A stretch of 64,000 nucleotides of DNA from an uncultured Eubacteriales bacterium (GTDB taxonomy: Bacteria > Bacillota > Clostridia > Oscillospirales > CAG-272), in contig CAKROZ010000010.1 in assembly GCA_934373635.1 (NCBI GenBank), forward strand, positions 1 through 64,000. The letters run 5' to 3'. Positions within the stretch are counted from its first letter, which is position 1; each line of letters opens with the position of its first letter. Below the pieces are notes generated by a model. It was not told the DNA's origin. It worked only from the letters and a program-made list of their open reading frames with translations, and did not search any database. Below, in pieces: positions 18,330-26,753 of the stretch. The position numbers and the translations under genes were made by a program.

Positions 18330-19247
18330 TCAGAGATGCGAGAGGATATGGCGTGCGGCGTTCATGCCGACGATGCTACCGACCTCGCCGCTCTCCATGC
18401 CCTCAAACTCGACCGAAACATAGCCGTCGTAGTCGCTGTCGCGAATGACTTTCAGTGTCTTCCAGACGTCGAGGTCGCCCTGCGCGAGAATCGAGCCGCG
18501 GAGCATATACTCGCCCGAGTTCGTCGAGAACCACGAGCCCGCATCGCAACGGAAGAGTCCGCCGACGCCCGTCAGACGGTCGGCGGGGCGGATGTAAAAG
18601 TCTTTGAGATGCACCATCTTCGCATAGGGGGCGCACTTTTTCACCGCGACGAGGGGATCCTCGTCCACGCAGACAAAGTTGCCCGTATCGAGGAGCAGAC
18701 CGTAATTGTCCCGTCCGACGGCATCGACGAGCCGCAGAACGCGGTCGGAGCCGTTGACGAAGAAGCCGTGATTTTCGAGCAGGGTCACGATCCCGTACTC
18801 TGCCGCGTAGTCGGCGAGCTCTCTCGCCCCTTCGACGGCATAGGGAAAATATTTTTCAAACGCGAGAGGCGTATTGAGCTCGAGGGGGCGGCGGAAGGAG
18901 GAGATGTCATGCCGCATCATCGGTACACCGAGCTTATGCGCGACGTCGATATGGCGTTTCAGGCGCTCGACCTCGTGCCGCCGCTCGCCTGCGTCGTCCG
19001 ACAGCAGATTTGCGAGGACGGCATAGTTCGAGAGCGGGAGGGAAAGCGCCGCGGACAGCTCGCGGATCTCGCCGATCAGCGACTCGTTGAATTCTCCCGT
19101 TTTATCGTCGTGGAGGGTGAAGCCGAAGGGCACGATCTCCATATGCTCCGCACCGTTCTCCGCCGCGAAGCGCATCGCGTCCAAAATCGACTTCTTCCCC
19201 GTCGTGATGTCCTCATTCAGGCTATAGCTTGTCAATCCGATTTTCAT
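18330..19247 (-). CDS. Sugar phosphate isomerase/epimerase (AP endonuclease 2-like TIM barrel)
   Basis: This 305-residue xylose-isomerase-like TIM barrel has metal-ligand motifs typical of the family: LLENHGFF (Glu), LLLDTGNF (Asp), MVHLKDFYIR (His) and VSVEFEGMES (Glu). Relatives isomerise or epimerise sugars, inosose or tagatose derivatives. The substrate cannot be named from sequence. A GGGAAG site precedes the ATG. It forms a two-gene unit with the SDR downstream. Confidence 0.85.
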   Translation of the reverse strand: MKIGLTSYSLNEDITTGKKSILDAMRFAAENGAEHMEIVPFGFTLHDDKTGEFNESLIGEIRELSAALSLPLSNYAVLANLLSDDAGERRHEVERLKRHIDVAHKLGVPMMRHDISSFRRPLELNTPLAFEKYFPYAVEGARELADYAAEYGIVTLLENHGFFVNGSDRVLRLVDAVGRDNYGLLLDTGNFVCVDEDPLVAVKKCAPYAKMVHLKDFYIRPADRLTGVGGLFRCDAGSWFSTNSGEYMLRGSILAQGDLDVWKTLKVIRDSDYDGYVSVEFEGMESGEVGSIVGMNAARHILSHL

Positions 19248-19340
19248 GTTTTTACTTCCCCGCCCTGCGGGGTTCCTTTCCTTAAAATATAAAATATAAA
19301 GTATAAAATAACATCAAAAATAAGCGGTCGCGTGCGAATC

Positions 19341-19820
19341 TCAGCGCGCGGTGATGTCCGCCGTGCGGTACGGGAGAAGGGTCAGGAGCGCGGCGGGAGA
19401 CATCTCGACCTGAAAGCCGATCTTCCCCGCGCTGAAGAAAAAGCGGTCGAGCGTCGTTACGCTCTCGTCAATGACGGTCGGAAAGGTCTTCTTCATCCCG
19501 AGCGGAGAGCAGCCGCCGTGGATATAGCCCGTCAGGGGCAAGAGCTCCTTCGACTTGATCATCTCGATGCTTTTCTCACCGACGGCGACGGCGGCGCGCT
19601 TCGGATCCAATTCGCAAAGGACGGGGACGAGAAAGACGTAATGCGCGCCGCTCTTGCCGACGGTGACCAAGGTTTTGAACACCTTCTCGGGCGGTTCTCC
19701 GAGTGCCTTTGCAACGTCGGCACCAGAAATTGCCCCGGATTGTAAATAATTGTGTGCGGTATACTCGATCTTTTTCTGATCGAGCAGGCGCATGACGTTG
19801 GTTTTTTCTTCTTTTTGCAT
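19341..19820 (-). CDS. ybaK: Cys-tRNA(Pro)/Cys-tRNA(Cys) deacylase YbaK
   Basis: The 159-residue single-domain protein belongs to the YbaK/EbsC branch of the INS editing superfamily, which hydrolyses cysteine mischarged onto tRNA-Pro. Visible are the conserved FKTLVTVGKSGAHYVFLVP segment with the family lysine and the GYIHGGCSPLGMKK loop. Length and motifs match full-length members. A second, more diverged paralogue lies at 52480-52953. Its promoter overlaps the intergenic space shared with the divergent MATE gene. Confidence 0.92.
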   Translation of the reverse strand: MQKEEKTNVMRLLDQKKIEYTAHNYLQSGAISGADVAKALGEPPEKVFKTLVTVGKSGAHYVFLVPVLCELDPKRAAVAVGEKSIEMIKSKELLPLTGYIHGGCSPLGMKKTFPTVIDESVTTLDRFFFSAGKIGFQVEMSPAALLTLLPYRTADITAR

Positions 19821-19918
19821 GACTGACTCCGTGATTTTTCGACTTTTTTCTCCGCCCGTTCGGGGGGCGTTGTTCTTTTCTTTGGGGAACGGTTTTTCTC
19901 CTATTTTTTCTCCGTTTC

Positions 19919-19947
19919 AGTATAGCACAAATTTCCGAAAAAGGCAA
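19919..19947 (-). promoter_or_regulatory. Promoter of ybaK
   Basis: On the minus strand, TTGCCT (19942-19947), a 17-nt spacer and TATACT (19919-19924). Confidence 0.6.
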
Positions 19948-19969
19948 GAAAAAATTTTTGAAAAACCGA

Positions 19970-19999
19970 TTGACAAACGCCCCCCCGCTTGTGTATAAT
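19970..19999 (+). promoter_or_regulatory. Promoter of the MATE transporter gene
   Basis: Perfect TTGACA (19970-19975) and TATAAT (19994-19999) with an 18-nt spacer containing a C8 run. Only 22 bp separate it from the divergent ybaK promoter. Confidence 0.75.
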
Positions 20000-20027
20000 C
20001 GACTTGATGAAAGCAGGGGGCTTCGGT

Positions 20028-21497
20028 ATGAAAAAAACAAACATGCACACGGCACTTCACCGCGTCGAGCCGACCGATCTGACCGTCGGTTCTTCCGCGG
20101 GTACCATTTTCCGCTTTTCTCTTCCTGTCATTCTTTCTTATTTTCTGCAACAGATCTATACTCTCAGCGACGCGGTGATCGTCGGTCAGACGCTGACCGC
20201 CGACGAGGTGGCGGGCGTCAACGACACGGGCGCGCTGATCTTTATCTTTCTGCAATTCGCCTTCGGCGTCAGCGCGGGCTTTTGCGTGGTGACGGGGTGT
20301 CGGGTCGGTGCGCGGGACGAGGCGGGCGTCCGACGTTCTCTCGCGACGCAGATCTACCTCTCTTTTGCGCTGACGGTGCTTCTGACCGCCACGGCGCTAC
20401 TGCTCCTCAACCCCTTGCTCGCGTGGATCCACGTCACGCCCGAAAATCCCTCGGTCTACCGTGCGGCATACACCTATTGCGCGCTGATCTTCGCGGGGAT
20501 CGGGGCACAACTCTTCTATAATTTTATCTGCTCCTTCCTCCGCAGTCTCGGGGATTCGATCACGCCCCTTCTCTTCCTGCTCTTCTCGACGGTGCTGAAC
20601 ATCGGACTTGACCTTTGCTTCATCCTCGTCTTTCGCATGGGGGTGGCGGGCGCCGCGATCGCGACGGTGCTTGCACAGCTCATCAGCACGATCGCGTGCT
20701 TCATTTACACGTTTGTGCACTATCCGCAGGTGCGGCTCCGCCGCGAGGACTTCCGCGTGACGCGGGAAGACATTACCTCGCATCTGACGCGTGGCATCCC
20801 TCTCGGACTGCAATTCTCGGTACTCGCGATCGGCATCATCACCATGCAGGCGGGGGTCGTAAAATTCGACATGTCCTCGGATGGGGTGATGGTATCGAAC
20901 GCGGCGCAGAACGGCTTCGGCGCCGCCAATAAGATGGTGAATCTGATCTACACGCCGATCTCGGGACTCGGGACGGCAATGACGAGTTTCGCCGCGCAGA
21001 ACCTCGGGGCGGGAAAATTCGACAGGATCCGCCGCGGAACCTTTCAGGCACTCGGCATTATGGCTTTAACTGTCGCCGTTTCGGTCGCTATCGGGCTACT
21101 CTGCACGATCAACGGGGCGTACCTTTACCTCTTTTTGAGTGCCGATAAGGTGACGGCGGAGACGATCCGCTACGGGAATACGCTCCTTACCGTCGATTTT
21201 TCGATGTTCCTCTTCCTCGGCTTTATTTTCGTCGTGCGAAACGCGGTGCAAGGCATCGGAAAATCAGGCTTTGTCCTTGCCGCGGGCGGTGCGGAGCTTG
21301 TCGCGCGGATCCTCGTCTGTACGTTTTTGCCCGCCGCCTTCGCGGGAGGTGAGGTCAGTGCCGCGGCGCCCGCCATCGCGTTTTACGCCTTGTGCGCCGC
21401 CGACCCGTGCGCGTGGATTGCCTCCGATCTTGTACTCTCGATCCCCTTCGTGCGGAACATTTGCCGCATGAATTATCGGTATGCGATGAAAAAATAA
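20028..21497 (+). CDS. MATE family efflux transporter
   Basis: I choose the ATG at 20028, which has AGGGGG 7 nt upstream and gives 489 residues. The protein has twelve predicted membrane helices in two six-helix halves. MATE signatures include the first-helix segment LPVILSYFLQQIYTLSDAVIVGQ and the middle repeat PLGLQFSVLAIGIITMQAGV. It probably exports cationic drugs or metabolites using a Na+ or H+ gradient. It converges with the SLOG gene, with only 2 nt between the stops. Confidence 0.93.
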   Translation: MKKTNMHTALHRVEPTDLTVGSSAGTIFRFSLPVILSYFLQQIYTLSDAVIVGQTLTADEVAGVNDTGALIFIFLQFAFGVSAGFCVVTGCRVGARDEAGVRRSLATQIYLSFALTVLLTATALLLLNPLLAWIHVTPENPSVYRAAYTYCALIFAGIGAQLFYNFICSFLRSLGDSITPLLFLLFSTVLNIGLDLCFILVFRMGVAGAAIATVLAQLISTIACFIYTFVHYPQVRLRREDFRVTREDITSHLTRGIPLGLQFSVLAIGIITMQAGVVKFDMSSDGVMVSNAAQNGFGAANKMVNLIYTPISGLGTAMTSFAAQNLGAGKFDRIRRGTFQALGIMALTVAVSVAIGLLCTINGAYLYLFLSADKVTAETIRYGNTLLTVDFSMFLFLGFIFVVRNAVQGIGKSGFVLAAGGAELVARILVCTFLPAAFAGGEVSAAAPAIAFYALCAADPCAWIASDLVLSIPFVRNICRMNYRYAMKK

Positions 21498-21499
21498 AG

Positions 21500-21937
21500 C
21501 TACGGTTCCGAAATCTTTCCGAGCGAGATCACGCGCTTTTGCTTTCTTCTCGCATAGCGAAGAGACGCCGCCGCTCCGTCGAAGTCGTGCGATACGCAGG
21601 CAACGACGACATCGGCATGATCGATCATCCATTCGTTTCGTTTGGAGACGGTGTAAGCCTTCGGGACATTTTCGAGTGGCGGATAGATCGATGTGTCGTA
21701 TAAGCTCATATTGTAAAATCTGTCAAGATAAGGAATCACGAGAACGGAAATGATCTCGCGATTCCTTTTTTTCATGCTTTGAACGACCTGTGCCGCGAGT
21801 CGGTCAAAGTTACCGTACCCGCCGAGATAAAACACGGTGGCGCCCTCCCCGATCAGTGCTTCGACGCAGGCGGAGAGTCGATCGAGCAAGGGTCTGTCGC
21901 AATCGGTGTCGTCGTGACCGCAAAATGTTACCGTCAT
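21500..21937 (-). CDS. SLOG/DUF1273-like Rossmann protein
   Basis: The 145-residue protein starts TVTFCGHDDTD and contains GEGATVFYLGGYGNFDRLAAQVV, the pattern of the SLOG superfamily (DUF1273/YpsA-like), whose members bind nucleotides or nucleotide-derived signals. The C-terminal part includes the conserved RNEWMIDHADVVVACVS segment. Its promoter region contains a palindrome shared with the divergent ribbon-helix-helix gene, so it is probably controlled by that protein. Confidence 0.8.
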   Translation of the reverse strand: MTVTFCGHDDTDCDRPLLDRLSACVEALIGEGATVFYLGGYGNFDRLAAQVVQSMKKRNREIISVLVIPYLDRFYNMSLYDTSIYPPLENVPKAYTVSKRNEWMIDHADVVVACVSHDFDGAAASLRYARRKQKRVISLGKISEP

Positions 21938-21962
21938 TTTTTCTTCCTCTTTGAAAATTTAG

Positions 21963-21986
21963 TAGATATACCGTATATCTATTATA
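21963..21986. promoter_or_regulatory. Palindromic operator and minus-strand -10 box between the SLOG and RHH genes
   Basis: A perfect inverted repeat TAGATATA-CCG-TATATCTA lies at 21963-21981. Next to it, TATAAT on the minus strand (21981-21986) is the likely -10 box of the SLOG gene. An RHH protein is encoded 60 nt away on the other strand, so an autoregulatory operator is the simplest reading. Confidence 0.6.
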
Positions 21987-22046
21987 CACAAATAGGAGAA
22001 TATTTTAAGTAAAATAAGCATAAAATATGTTTATCGGAGGAGAAAT

Positions 22047-22256
22047 ATGAGCGTAAAGAGTGTGTCAATCCGCATTGAGGAAGAAATGCTCGCAAAGTTA
22101 TCGTCGGTCGCGGCATATGAAGGGCGAACGCTGAACAGTCAGGTATTGGTCTTAATTCGTGACGCCATCAAAAGCTTCGAGGCGAAAAACGGTCCGATCG
22201 AAATGAAAATTCCTCCCGAAAACAACGTAAAACCCGAGAGAAAGAAAAAACAATAA
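22047..22256 (+). CDS. Arc/MetJ-type ribbon-helix-helix DNA-binding protein
   Basis: The 69-residue protein begins with a beta strand (VKSVSIRIEEEMLAKLSSVAAY) followed by EGRTLNSQVLVLIRDAIKSFE, the strand-helix-helix pattern of Arc-type repressors. The C-terminal 20 residues are Pro/Lys-rich. A GGAGGAG site precedes the ATG. It may repress itself and the divergent SLOG gene through the palindrome at 21963-21981. A toxin-antitoxin pair is possible, but the SLOG partner is not a known toxin type. Confidence 0.75.
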   Translation: MSVKSVSIRIEEEMLAKLSSVAAYEGRTLNSQVLVLIRDAIKSFEAKNGPIEMKIPPENNVKPERKKKQ

Positions 22257-22285
22257 ACCTGTTTCAAAACCGATGGCACGAGCGC

Positions 22286-22316
22286 AAAAAGCCTCCCCGT
22301 GAAAGGGAGGCTTTTT
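22286..22316 (+). terminator. Terminator after the RHH gene
   Basis: AAAAAGCCTCCC pairs with GGGAGGCTTTTT around a 7-nt loop, a canonical bidirectional-looking rho-independent terminator. Confidence 0.85.
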
Positions 22317-22452
22317 CTATGAGAATTCGCATCTTATATCTTGACGCGGGGACAGGATTCACTGTCCTTTGCGGCAAAAAGGGTTCAATACGAAATATTA
22401 CCGCAAACGAAAAAGACTTTGCGACGAAAATGAGCCTCTCGGCGAGGATTTT

Positions 22453-23139
22453 TCATTCATTTTTTCGATAGCGGTTGTCTATTCTTAAGATCTCGCCCTT
22501 GCCTTCCCGCAGAAGGCGGATCAGGTCTGCGGGGGTGCGGAGCTTCTCTTCAAACGCCATGCCCGAGAGCACTGCCTGCGTCGGGAGGTGCAGGTCGGAG
22601 CCGCCCGTCCGGATTTTTCCGTAGGCGTCGGCGTAGACGGAGGCGAGGTCGTTCGTCCGTTTATCGCGTCCCGCGTTCAGCACTTCGACCCCCTCCACGT
22701 TCGGGAATAGGCGGATGTGGTCGATATAATGCGCGGTGCGGAAGGGATGCGCCTGCACCGCGAGGGCGCCGTGCGACGCGCAGAAGTCGCAATACTCCCG
22801 CATCGGCATCCGAAGGATCTCGGGATAGGAAGCGAGCGCTTCTTCATCCCATCCGTAGGTCAGGACGTCGGTGCCCTTATAAGAATATTCGAATCCGAAG
22901 AAAACATCGAGACGATCTCCCGCCTCTTCTTTGACCTCGCGATAGCCTTCGGCAAAGCGCTCGACCGCCTCGCGGTAGGGCAAGGTCTTATCTACGGTGG
23001 TATTCCCGTTCAGAAAGTGGTCGGTGACAAAAATTCCGTCGTAGCCATTCGCGAGATAGAGCTCCACGAGCTCCTGCGCGGACAGGCGACTGCACGCGCT
23101 GATTCTCGCCGTGTGGCAATGAAGCTCATAACGATACAT
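22453..23139 (-). CDS. PHP-domain metal-dependent phosphoesterase
   Basis: The start is placed at the ATG at 23139, which has AGGAGGGACAG upstream and opens with the PHP motif YRYELHCHTARISACS (residues 2-17, metal-binding HxH). Other PHP features are FVTDHF (Asp/His), VFFGFEYSY, AVQAHPFR and the final GGSDLHLPTQ (DxH). The length of 228 residues fits stand-alone PHP phosphatases, which act on small phosphorylated metabolites or nucleotides. The substrate is unknown. Confidence 0.88.
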   Translation of the reverse strand: MYRYELHCHTARISACSRLSAQELVELYLANGYDGIFVTDHFLNGNTTVDKTLPYREAVERFAEGYREVKEEAGDRLDVFFGFEYSYKGTDVLTYGWDEEALASYPEILRMPMREYCDFCASHGALAVQAHPFRTAHYIDHIRLFPNVEGVEVLNAGRDKRTNDLASVYADAYGKIRTGGSDLHLPTQAVLSGMAFEEKLRTPADLIRLLREGKGEILRIDNRYRKNE

Positions 23140-23350
23140 GATACTGTCCCTCCTTCTTATTTCTTCCTTGATTTTTTCCGTAGTTATTATAGCACACCGC
23201 CTCCGCGTTGTCAAGAAAACCGCGAGTGGAGAATTCTTCCGTGCGGGGGAATTTTGCCGTAGTGAATTCCCAAAGCAAATTGCACTGTTGCATTTACTTT
23301 GAGGATTTACTTCCGCGGAAAAAGAAGGTGAAAGAATCGGTAAAACCCCC

Positions 23351-23379
23351 TTGACTTTGCCGTTTTGATATGATAAAAT
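23351..23379 (+). promoter_or_regulatory. Promoter of the small repeat-containing membrane protein
   Basis: TTGACT (23351-23356), a 17-nt spacer and TAAAAT (23374-23379), about 40 nt upstream of the ATG. Confidence 0.6.
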
Positions 23380-23420
23380 AAAAAAGTAAAAGAATTTCCG
23401 TCCAAAGTGAGGGTTTACCT

Positions 23421-23798
23421 ATGGGAAAATGCAAGGAATGGTTTGACAAGGCGAAAGCTGCCTGTGTGCGCGCATGGCAGGCGACGAAGACCTTCTGCGT
23501 CAATCTGTGGCACAAGGTCGCCGATTTCTTTCGGCGTGCGGTTCCCGCCGTCGGTCACTTCTTTCGTGATCTTCCCCGCAATACGGTGAGCTTCTTTCGG
23601 CGTGCGATCCCCGCGACCGGGCGTTTCTTCCGCGATCTTCCCCGCAACACGGTGAAGTTCTTCAAGGAATTCAAGATGCCCGACAAGAAGGGGTGGCAGC
23701 GCATCTGGGACAAGGCGACGACGGGTCTTCTGATCCTGCTCTTCGCTTCCCCGCTTCTGATTCTCGCCTATATTCTGATCTGGTTCATGGTGAAATAA
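23421..23798 (+). CDS. Small basic membrane protein with an internal duplication
   Basis: The 125-residue protein belongs to no family I recognise. Residues about 37-55 (FFRRAVPAVGHFFRDLPRN) recur at about 60-78 (FFRRAIPATGRFFRDLPRN), a 23-residue tandem duplication visible in DNA as well. A third, weaker FFKEF copy follows. The segment is amphipathic and Arg/Phe-rich. The C-terminus is one strong transmembrane helix (LLILLFASPLLILAYILIWFMV). It looks like a tail-anchored protein with a cationic membrane-active cytoplasmic part. It has its own promoter and terminator, which supports a real gene. Confidence 0.7.
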   Translation: MGKCKEWFDKAKAACVRAWQATKTFCVNLWHKVADFFRRAVPAVGHFFRDLPRNTVSFFRRAIPATGRFFRDLPRNTVKFFKEFKMPDKKGWQRIWDKATTGLLILLFASPLLILAYILIWFMVK

Positions 23799-23812
23799 GT
23801 CTTACATATCTC

Positions 23813-23849
23813 AACAACACGGGTTGCCTTGCGGCAGCCCGTGTTGTTT
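23813..23849 (+). terminator. Terminator after the small membrane protein
   Basis: AACAACACGGG and CCCGTGTTGTT form a long GC-rich stem, followed by a T-rich stretch. Confidence 0.85.
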
Positions 23850-23859
23850 GTTATAGGAA

Positions 23860-24158
23860 GAGGGAGGCGTGCGGTGCGCTGTTTTTTCTAAAGCGGAAGG
23901 GTCGTCGTATTCGCCGCATCATCGAAGCGGGAAGCCTTTTGCCTTTGCGACGAAGAGAGGCGGCGGAGGCTCTTCGTTTGCAAAAAAGAGGGACGGCGTG
24001 GATTTTCGCGCGGTTTTTCTCCTTTTCGCGAGCCTTCTTCTGTTGTCTTTCTCCTCCGCTCGGGCGACCGACGAAGAGGCTTTTCGCTTTTTTCTGCGCT
24101 TTCCCGCTTTTTCCCGCCGTGAATTTTCTTTTGTCTTCCGTTTCTTTTTGAAATTCTA
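23860..24158. other. Non-coding spacer
   Basis: Open frames exist on both strands, but they lack ribosome binding sites and have low-complexity Arg/Lys/Phe-rich translations. I see no gene here. Confidence 0.5.
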
Positions 24159-24187
24159 TTGACAAATACCACCTTTGCGTGTATGAT
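24159..24187 (+). promoter_or_regulatory. Promoter of the ABC-2 exporter operon
   Basis: TTGACA (24159-24164), a 17-nt spacer and TATGAT (24182-24187), about 40 nt upstream of the ATG. Confidence 0.75.
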
Positions 24188-24227
24188 AATAAACGGAAAA
24201 TCGGAACATCCTTCAGGAGGCATTTTT

Positions 24228-25142
24228 ATGGAGCATATTATCGAGATCGAACACCTGACAAAATCCTTCGGCGATGTCAAGGCGGTGCGCGACCTTTCCT
24301 TCCACGTCCGCCGCGGCGAACTGTTCGCCTTCCTCGGCGTCAACGGTGCGGGAAAGTCCACGACCATCTCCATTCTCTCGGGTCAGCTCGAAAAGGACGG
24401 GGGCACCGTCAAGATCTGCGGCGAAGATATCGAACACTCTATGGCACACATCACACGAAAGCTCGGCGTCGTTTTTCAGAATTCCGTGCTTGATCAGCCG
24501 CTTTCTGTAAAGGATAATTTACAAAGTCGTGCCGCTTTGTACGGAATTGTCGGTGAAGCGTTTGAAAAGCGGCTCGCGGAGCTTGCGAAGCTTCTCGACT
24601 TTGAAGACCTTCTCGATCGGACGGTCGGAAAGCTCTCGGGCGGTCAGCGTCGACGCATCGACATTGCGCGCGCTCTGCTTCACCGCCCGGAGATCTTAAT
24701 TCTCGACGAGCCGACGACGGGACTCGACCCGCAGACGCGCCGCTTGCTCTGGCAGGTGGTATCCTCTCTTCGCAAAACGGAGGGCATGACCGTCTTTCTG
24801 ACAACGCACTACATGGAAGAGGCGGCGGACGCCGACTATGTAATCATTCTCGACGCAGGTAAGATCGTCGCGGAGGGGACGCCCCTCGAACTCAAGAACA
24901 CCTATACGGGGGATTTTATCACCTTCTACGGCTTGAGCGATGCGCAGATCGACTCGCTCGGTGTCCCCTACGAGAAGATCCGCGACGCGGTGCGCGTCCC
25001 CGTGCGGGACACGGCGGCGGCGACCGCGATGATCCTCGCGCGTCCCGAGTTGTTTGCCGATTACGAAATCACCAAGGGCAAGATGGACGACGTTTTCCTC
25101 GCCGTGACGGGAAAATCCCTCTCCGACGACAAATCCCTGTAA
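24228..25142 (+). CDS. ABC-2 exporter ATP-binding protein
   Basis: The ATG at 24228 follows CAGGAGG, giving 304 residues. Motifs: Walker A GVNGAGKST (37-45), LSGGQRRR signature near 134, Walker B EILILDEPTTGLD, and the H-loop in TTHYMEEA. The C-terminal 70 residues match the DrrA/NatA-type tail. It powers the permease encoded 21 nt downstream, so this is a drug, lantibiotic or Na+ type exporter. Substrate unknown. Confidence 0.92.
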   Translation: MEHIIEIEHLTKSFGDVKAVRDLSFHVRRGELFAFLGVNGAGKSTTISILSGQLEKDGGTVKICGEDIEHSMAHITRKLGVVFQNSVLDQPLSVKDNLQSRAALYGIVGEAFEKRLAELAKLLDFEDLLDRTVGKLSGGQRRRIDIARALLHRPEILILDEPTTGLDPQTRRLLWQVVSSLRKTEGMTVFLTTHYMEEAADADYVIILDAGKIVAEGTPLELKNTYTGDFITFYGLSDAQIDSLGVPYEKIRDAVRVPVRDTAAATAMILARPELFADYEITKGKMDDVFLAVTGKSLSDDKSL

Positions 25143-25163
25143 GACAGAAAGGCGGTATCGGAT

Positions 25164-26060
25164 ATGACAGGACTTTACCCTCTTATCAAACGGAATACAA
25201 AGCTCTTTTTCAAGGATCGCGGGATGTTTTTCTCCTCTCTGATTACGCCGATGATCCTTCTCGTGCTGTATGTGACCTTCCTTGCGCGGGTGTACCGCGA
25301 CAGCTTCGCATCGGCGCTCCCTGCGGGCATGTCGATTCCCGAGGGGCTGATCGACGCGACGGTGGGCGGTCAGCTCGTCTCTTCCCTGCTCGCCGTGGCG
25401 TGCGTGACGGTGGCGTTCTGCTCTAACCTCCTCATGATTAACGACAAGGTGAGCGGGGCGATCCGCGATCTGACGGTCACACCGCTGAAACGCTCGACCC
25501 TCGCGCTCTCCTACTTTCTCGCCTCCGCGCTCTCGACGCTCATCATCACCTTCGCGGCGCTCGCGGTATGTCTTCTCTATCTCGCCGTCGTCGGCTTTTA
25601 CATGTCGCTCGGTGACGTGCTTCTCGTGGCACTCGACGTATTTCTTCTGACGCTGTTCGGCACGGCGCTATCCTCCTGCGTGAATTTCCCGCTTTCGACA
25701 AACGGGCAGGCGTCCGCCGTCGGCACGATTGTCAGCGCGGGGTACGGCTTCCTTTGCGGCGCTTATATGCCGATCTCGAATTTCTCGAACGGACTCCAAA
25801 AGGTGCTCTCCTTCCTCCCCGGAACCTACGGGACCTCTCTTCTCCGCAACCATGCGCTCGCGGGTGTGTACCGTGAGATGGAGGAGATCTTCCCCGCCGA
25901 AGTGGTGGAGGGAATCCGCGATTCCATCGACTGCAACATTTATTTCTTCGGTAACAAGGTCGGAATCGGCGCGATGTACGCGATCCTTGCGCTCTCCGTC
26001 CTGCTCTGTGTCGGCATTTATGTTGCGCTGAACGTTCTTTGCAAAAAGAAGCGCAAATGA
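25164..26060 (+). CDS. ABC-2 type exporter permease
   Basis: The 298-residue membrane protein has about six predicted helices: one near residue 25, a large extracytoplasmic loop, then the ABC-2 core with GYGFLCGAYMPISNFSNGLQKVLSFLPGTYG. This is the permease partner of the preceding ATPase. It ends with a basic tail (CKKKRK). The small lipoprotein gene follows after 40 nt. Confidence 0.9.
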   Translation: MTGLYPLIKRNTKLFFKDRGMFFSSLITPMILLVLYVTFLARVYRDSFASALPAGMSIPEGLIDATVGGQLVSSLLAVACVTVAFCSNLLMINDKVSGAIRDLTVTPLKRSTLALSYFLASALSTLIITFAALAVCLLYLAVVGFYMSLGDVLLVALDVFLLTLFGTALSSCVNFPLSTNGQASAVGTIVSAGYGFLCGAYMPISNFSNGLQKVLSFLPGTYGTSLLRNHALAGVYREMEEIFPAEVVEGIRDSIDCNIYFFGNKVGIGAMYAILALSVLLCVGIYVALNVLCKKKRK

Positions 26061-26100
26061 CGGGTGCGTCTTTCGGATTTTTATACAATGAGGTAACACC

Positions 26101-26472
26101 ATGAAAAAAACACTGTCGGCTCTTCTTCTCGTCTCTCTTCTCCTCGCTCTTGTCGGTTGCCGTCCGCAATTCGTCGGCAATGCCTATACGACAAGCACGG
26201 GTTATCACATGGATTTTTCCGCCCTGAACCGCACCGAAAAGGCGGAGCTCAGCCTGAAGGACGGGGAGTCCCTCCGCGTTATCATTTCTCTCACCGAAGG
26301 GAGCGTCGCGCTCACGATCTCGGGCGACGCGGGGGAAGCCTACCGCGGAAACGATCTGAAAAACGAAGCCTTCACCGTCGGTGTCCCTGCGGGCGGGCGC
26401 TATCGCATCACCGTGACGGGGAGCGACGCCGCGGGCAAGATCGAGATCCTGAAACGGGATGCAGCAAACTGA
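26101..26472 (+). CDS. Small lipoprotein of unknown function
   Basis: The 123-residue protein starts with a lipoprotein signal peptide (MKKTLSALLL..LALVGC) with lipidation Cys at residue 20. The mature part is short and beta-rich, with alternating hydrophobic residues (SLRVIISLTEGSVALTISG; RYRITVTG), consistent with a compact beta-sandwich. No family is recognised. Its place behind the ABC-2 exporter and a RBS-like AATGAGGTAA suggests cotranscription with the exporter. Confidence 0.75.
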   Translation: MKKTLSALLLVSLLLALVGCRPQFVGNAYTTSTGYHMDFSALNRTEKAELSLKDGESLRVIISLTEGSVALTISGDAGEAYRGNDLKNEAFTVGVPAGGRYRITVTGSDAAGKIEILKRDAAN

Positions 26473-26495
26473 TTTTGATTTTCTTCGCTTTTTCC

Positions 26496-26541
26496 CGATA
26501 CAGAGACCCCCGAGGGCATGCCCTCGGGGGTCTCTGTATCG
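26496..26541. terminator. 46-bp perfect palindrome, terminator-like
   Basis: From 26496 to 26541 the sequence equals its own reverse complement: the arm CGATACAGAGACCCCCGAGG is followed by the central GCATGC. As RNA it forms a stem of about 21 bp with a CATG loop. A short T tract follows. It probably ends the exporter operon and perhaps the convergent nagB transcript. Confidence 0.8.
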
Positions 26542-26610
26542 ATTTTTATAAAAAGGCGAAAGGGGCTTTCGAAAGAAATCCGCCCTTTTTCTTTTCGATC
26601 TGTGAGCCGA

Positions 26611-26751
26611 TTTTATGGCTTTTCGGTCGTGTGAGTCCGTTTTATGGCGTTTTGTCGGTGCGGGTCGGTTTTATGACTTTTCTCCGCGTGACCCTGTTTT
26701 GCGGCTTTACGATCGTGCGAGCGGTTACGGCTTTCGGTCGTGCGAGCCGCC
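26611..26751. repeat. Degenerate 28-29-bp tandem repeat, five units
   Basis: Units begin near 26611, 26640, 26669, 26697 and 26725 with the pattern TTTTATGGCTTTTCGGTCGT followed by GCGAGCCG. The array stops 2 nt before the nagB stop codon on the minus strand. A partial unit precedes it at about 26591. Confidence 0.75.
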
Positions 26752-26753
26752 CC

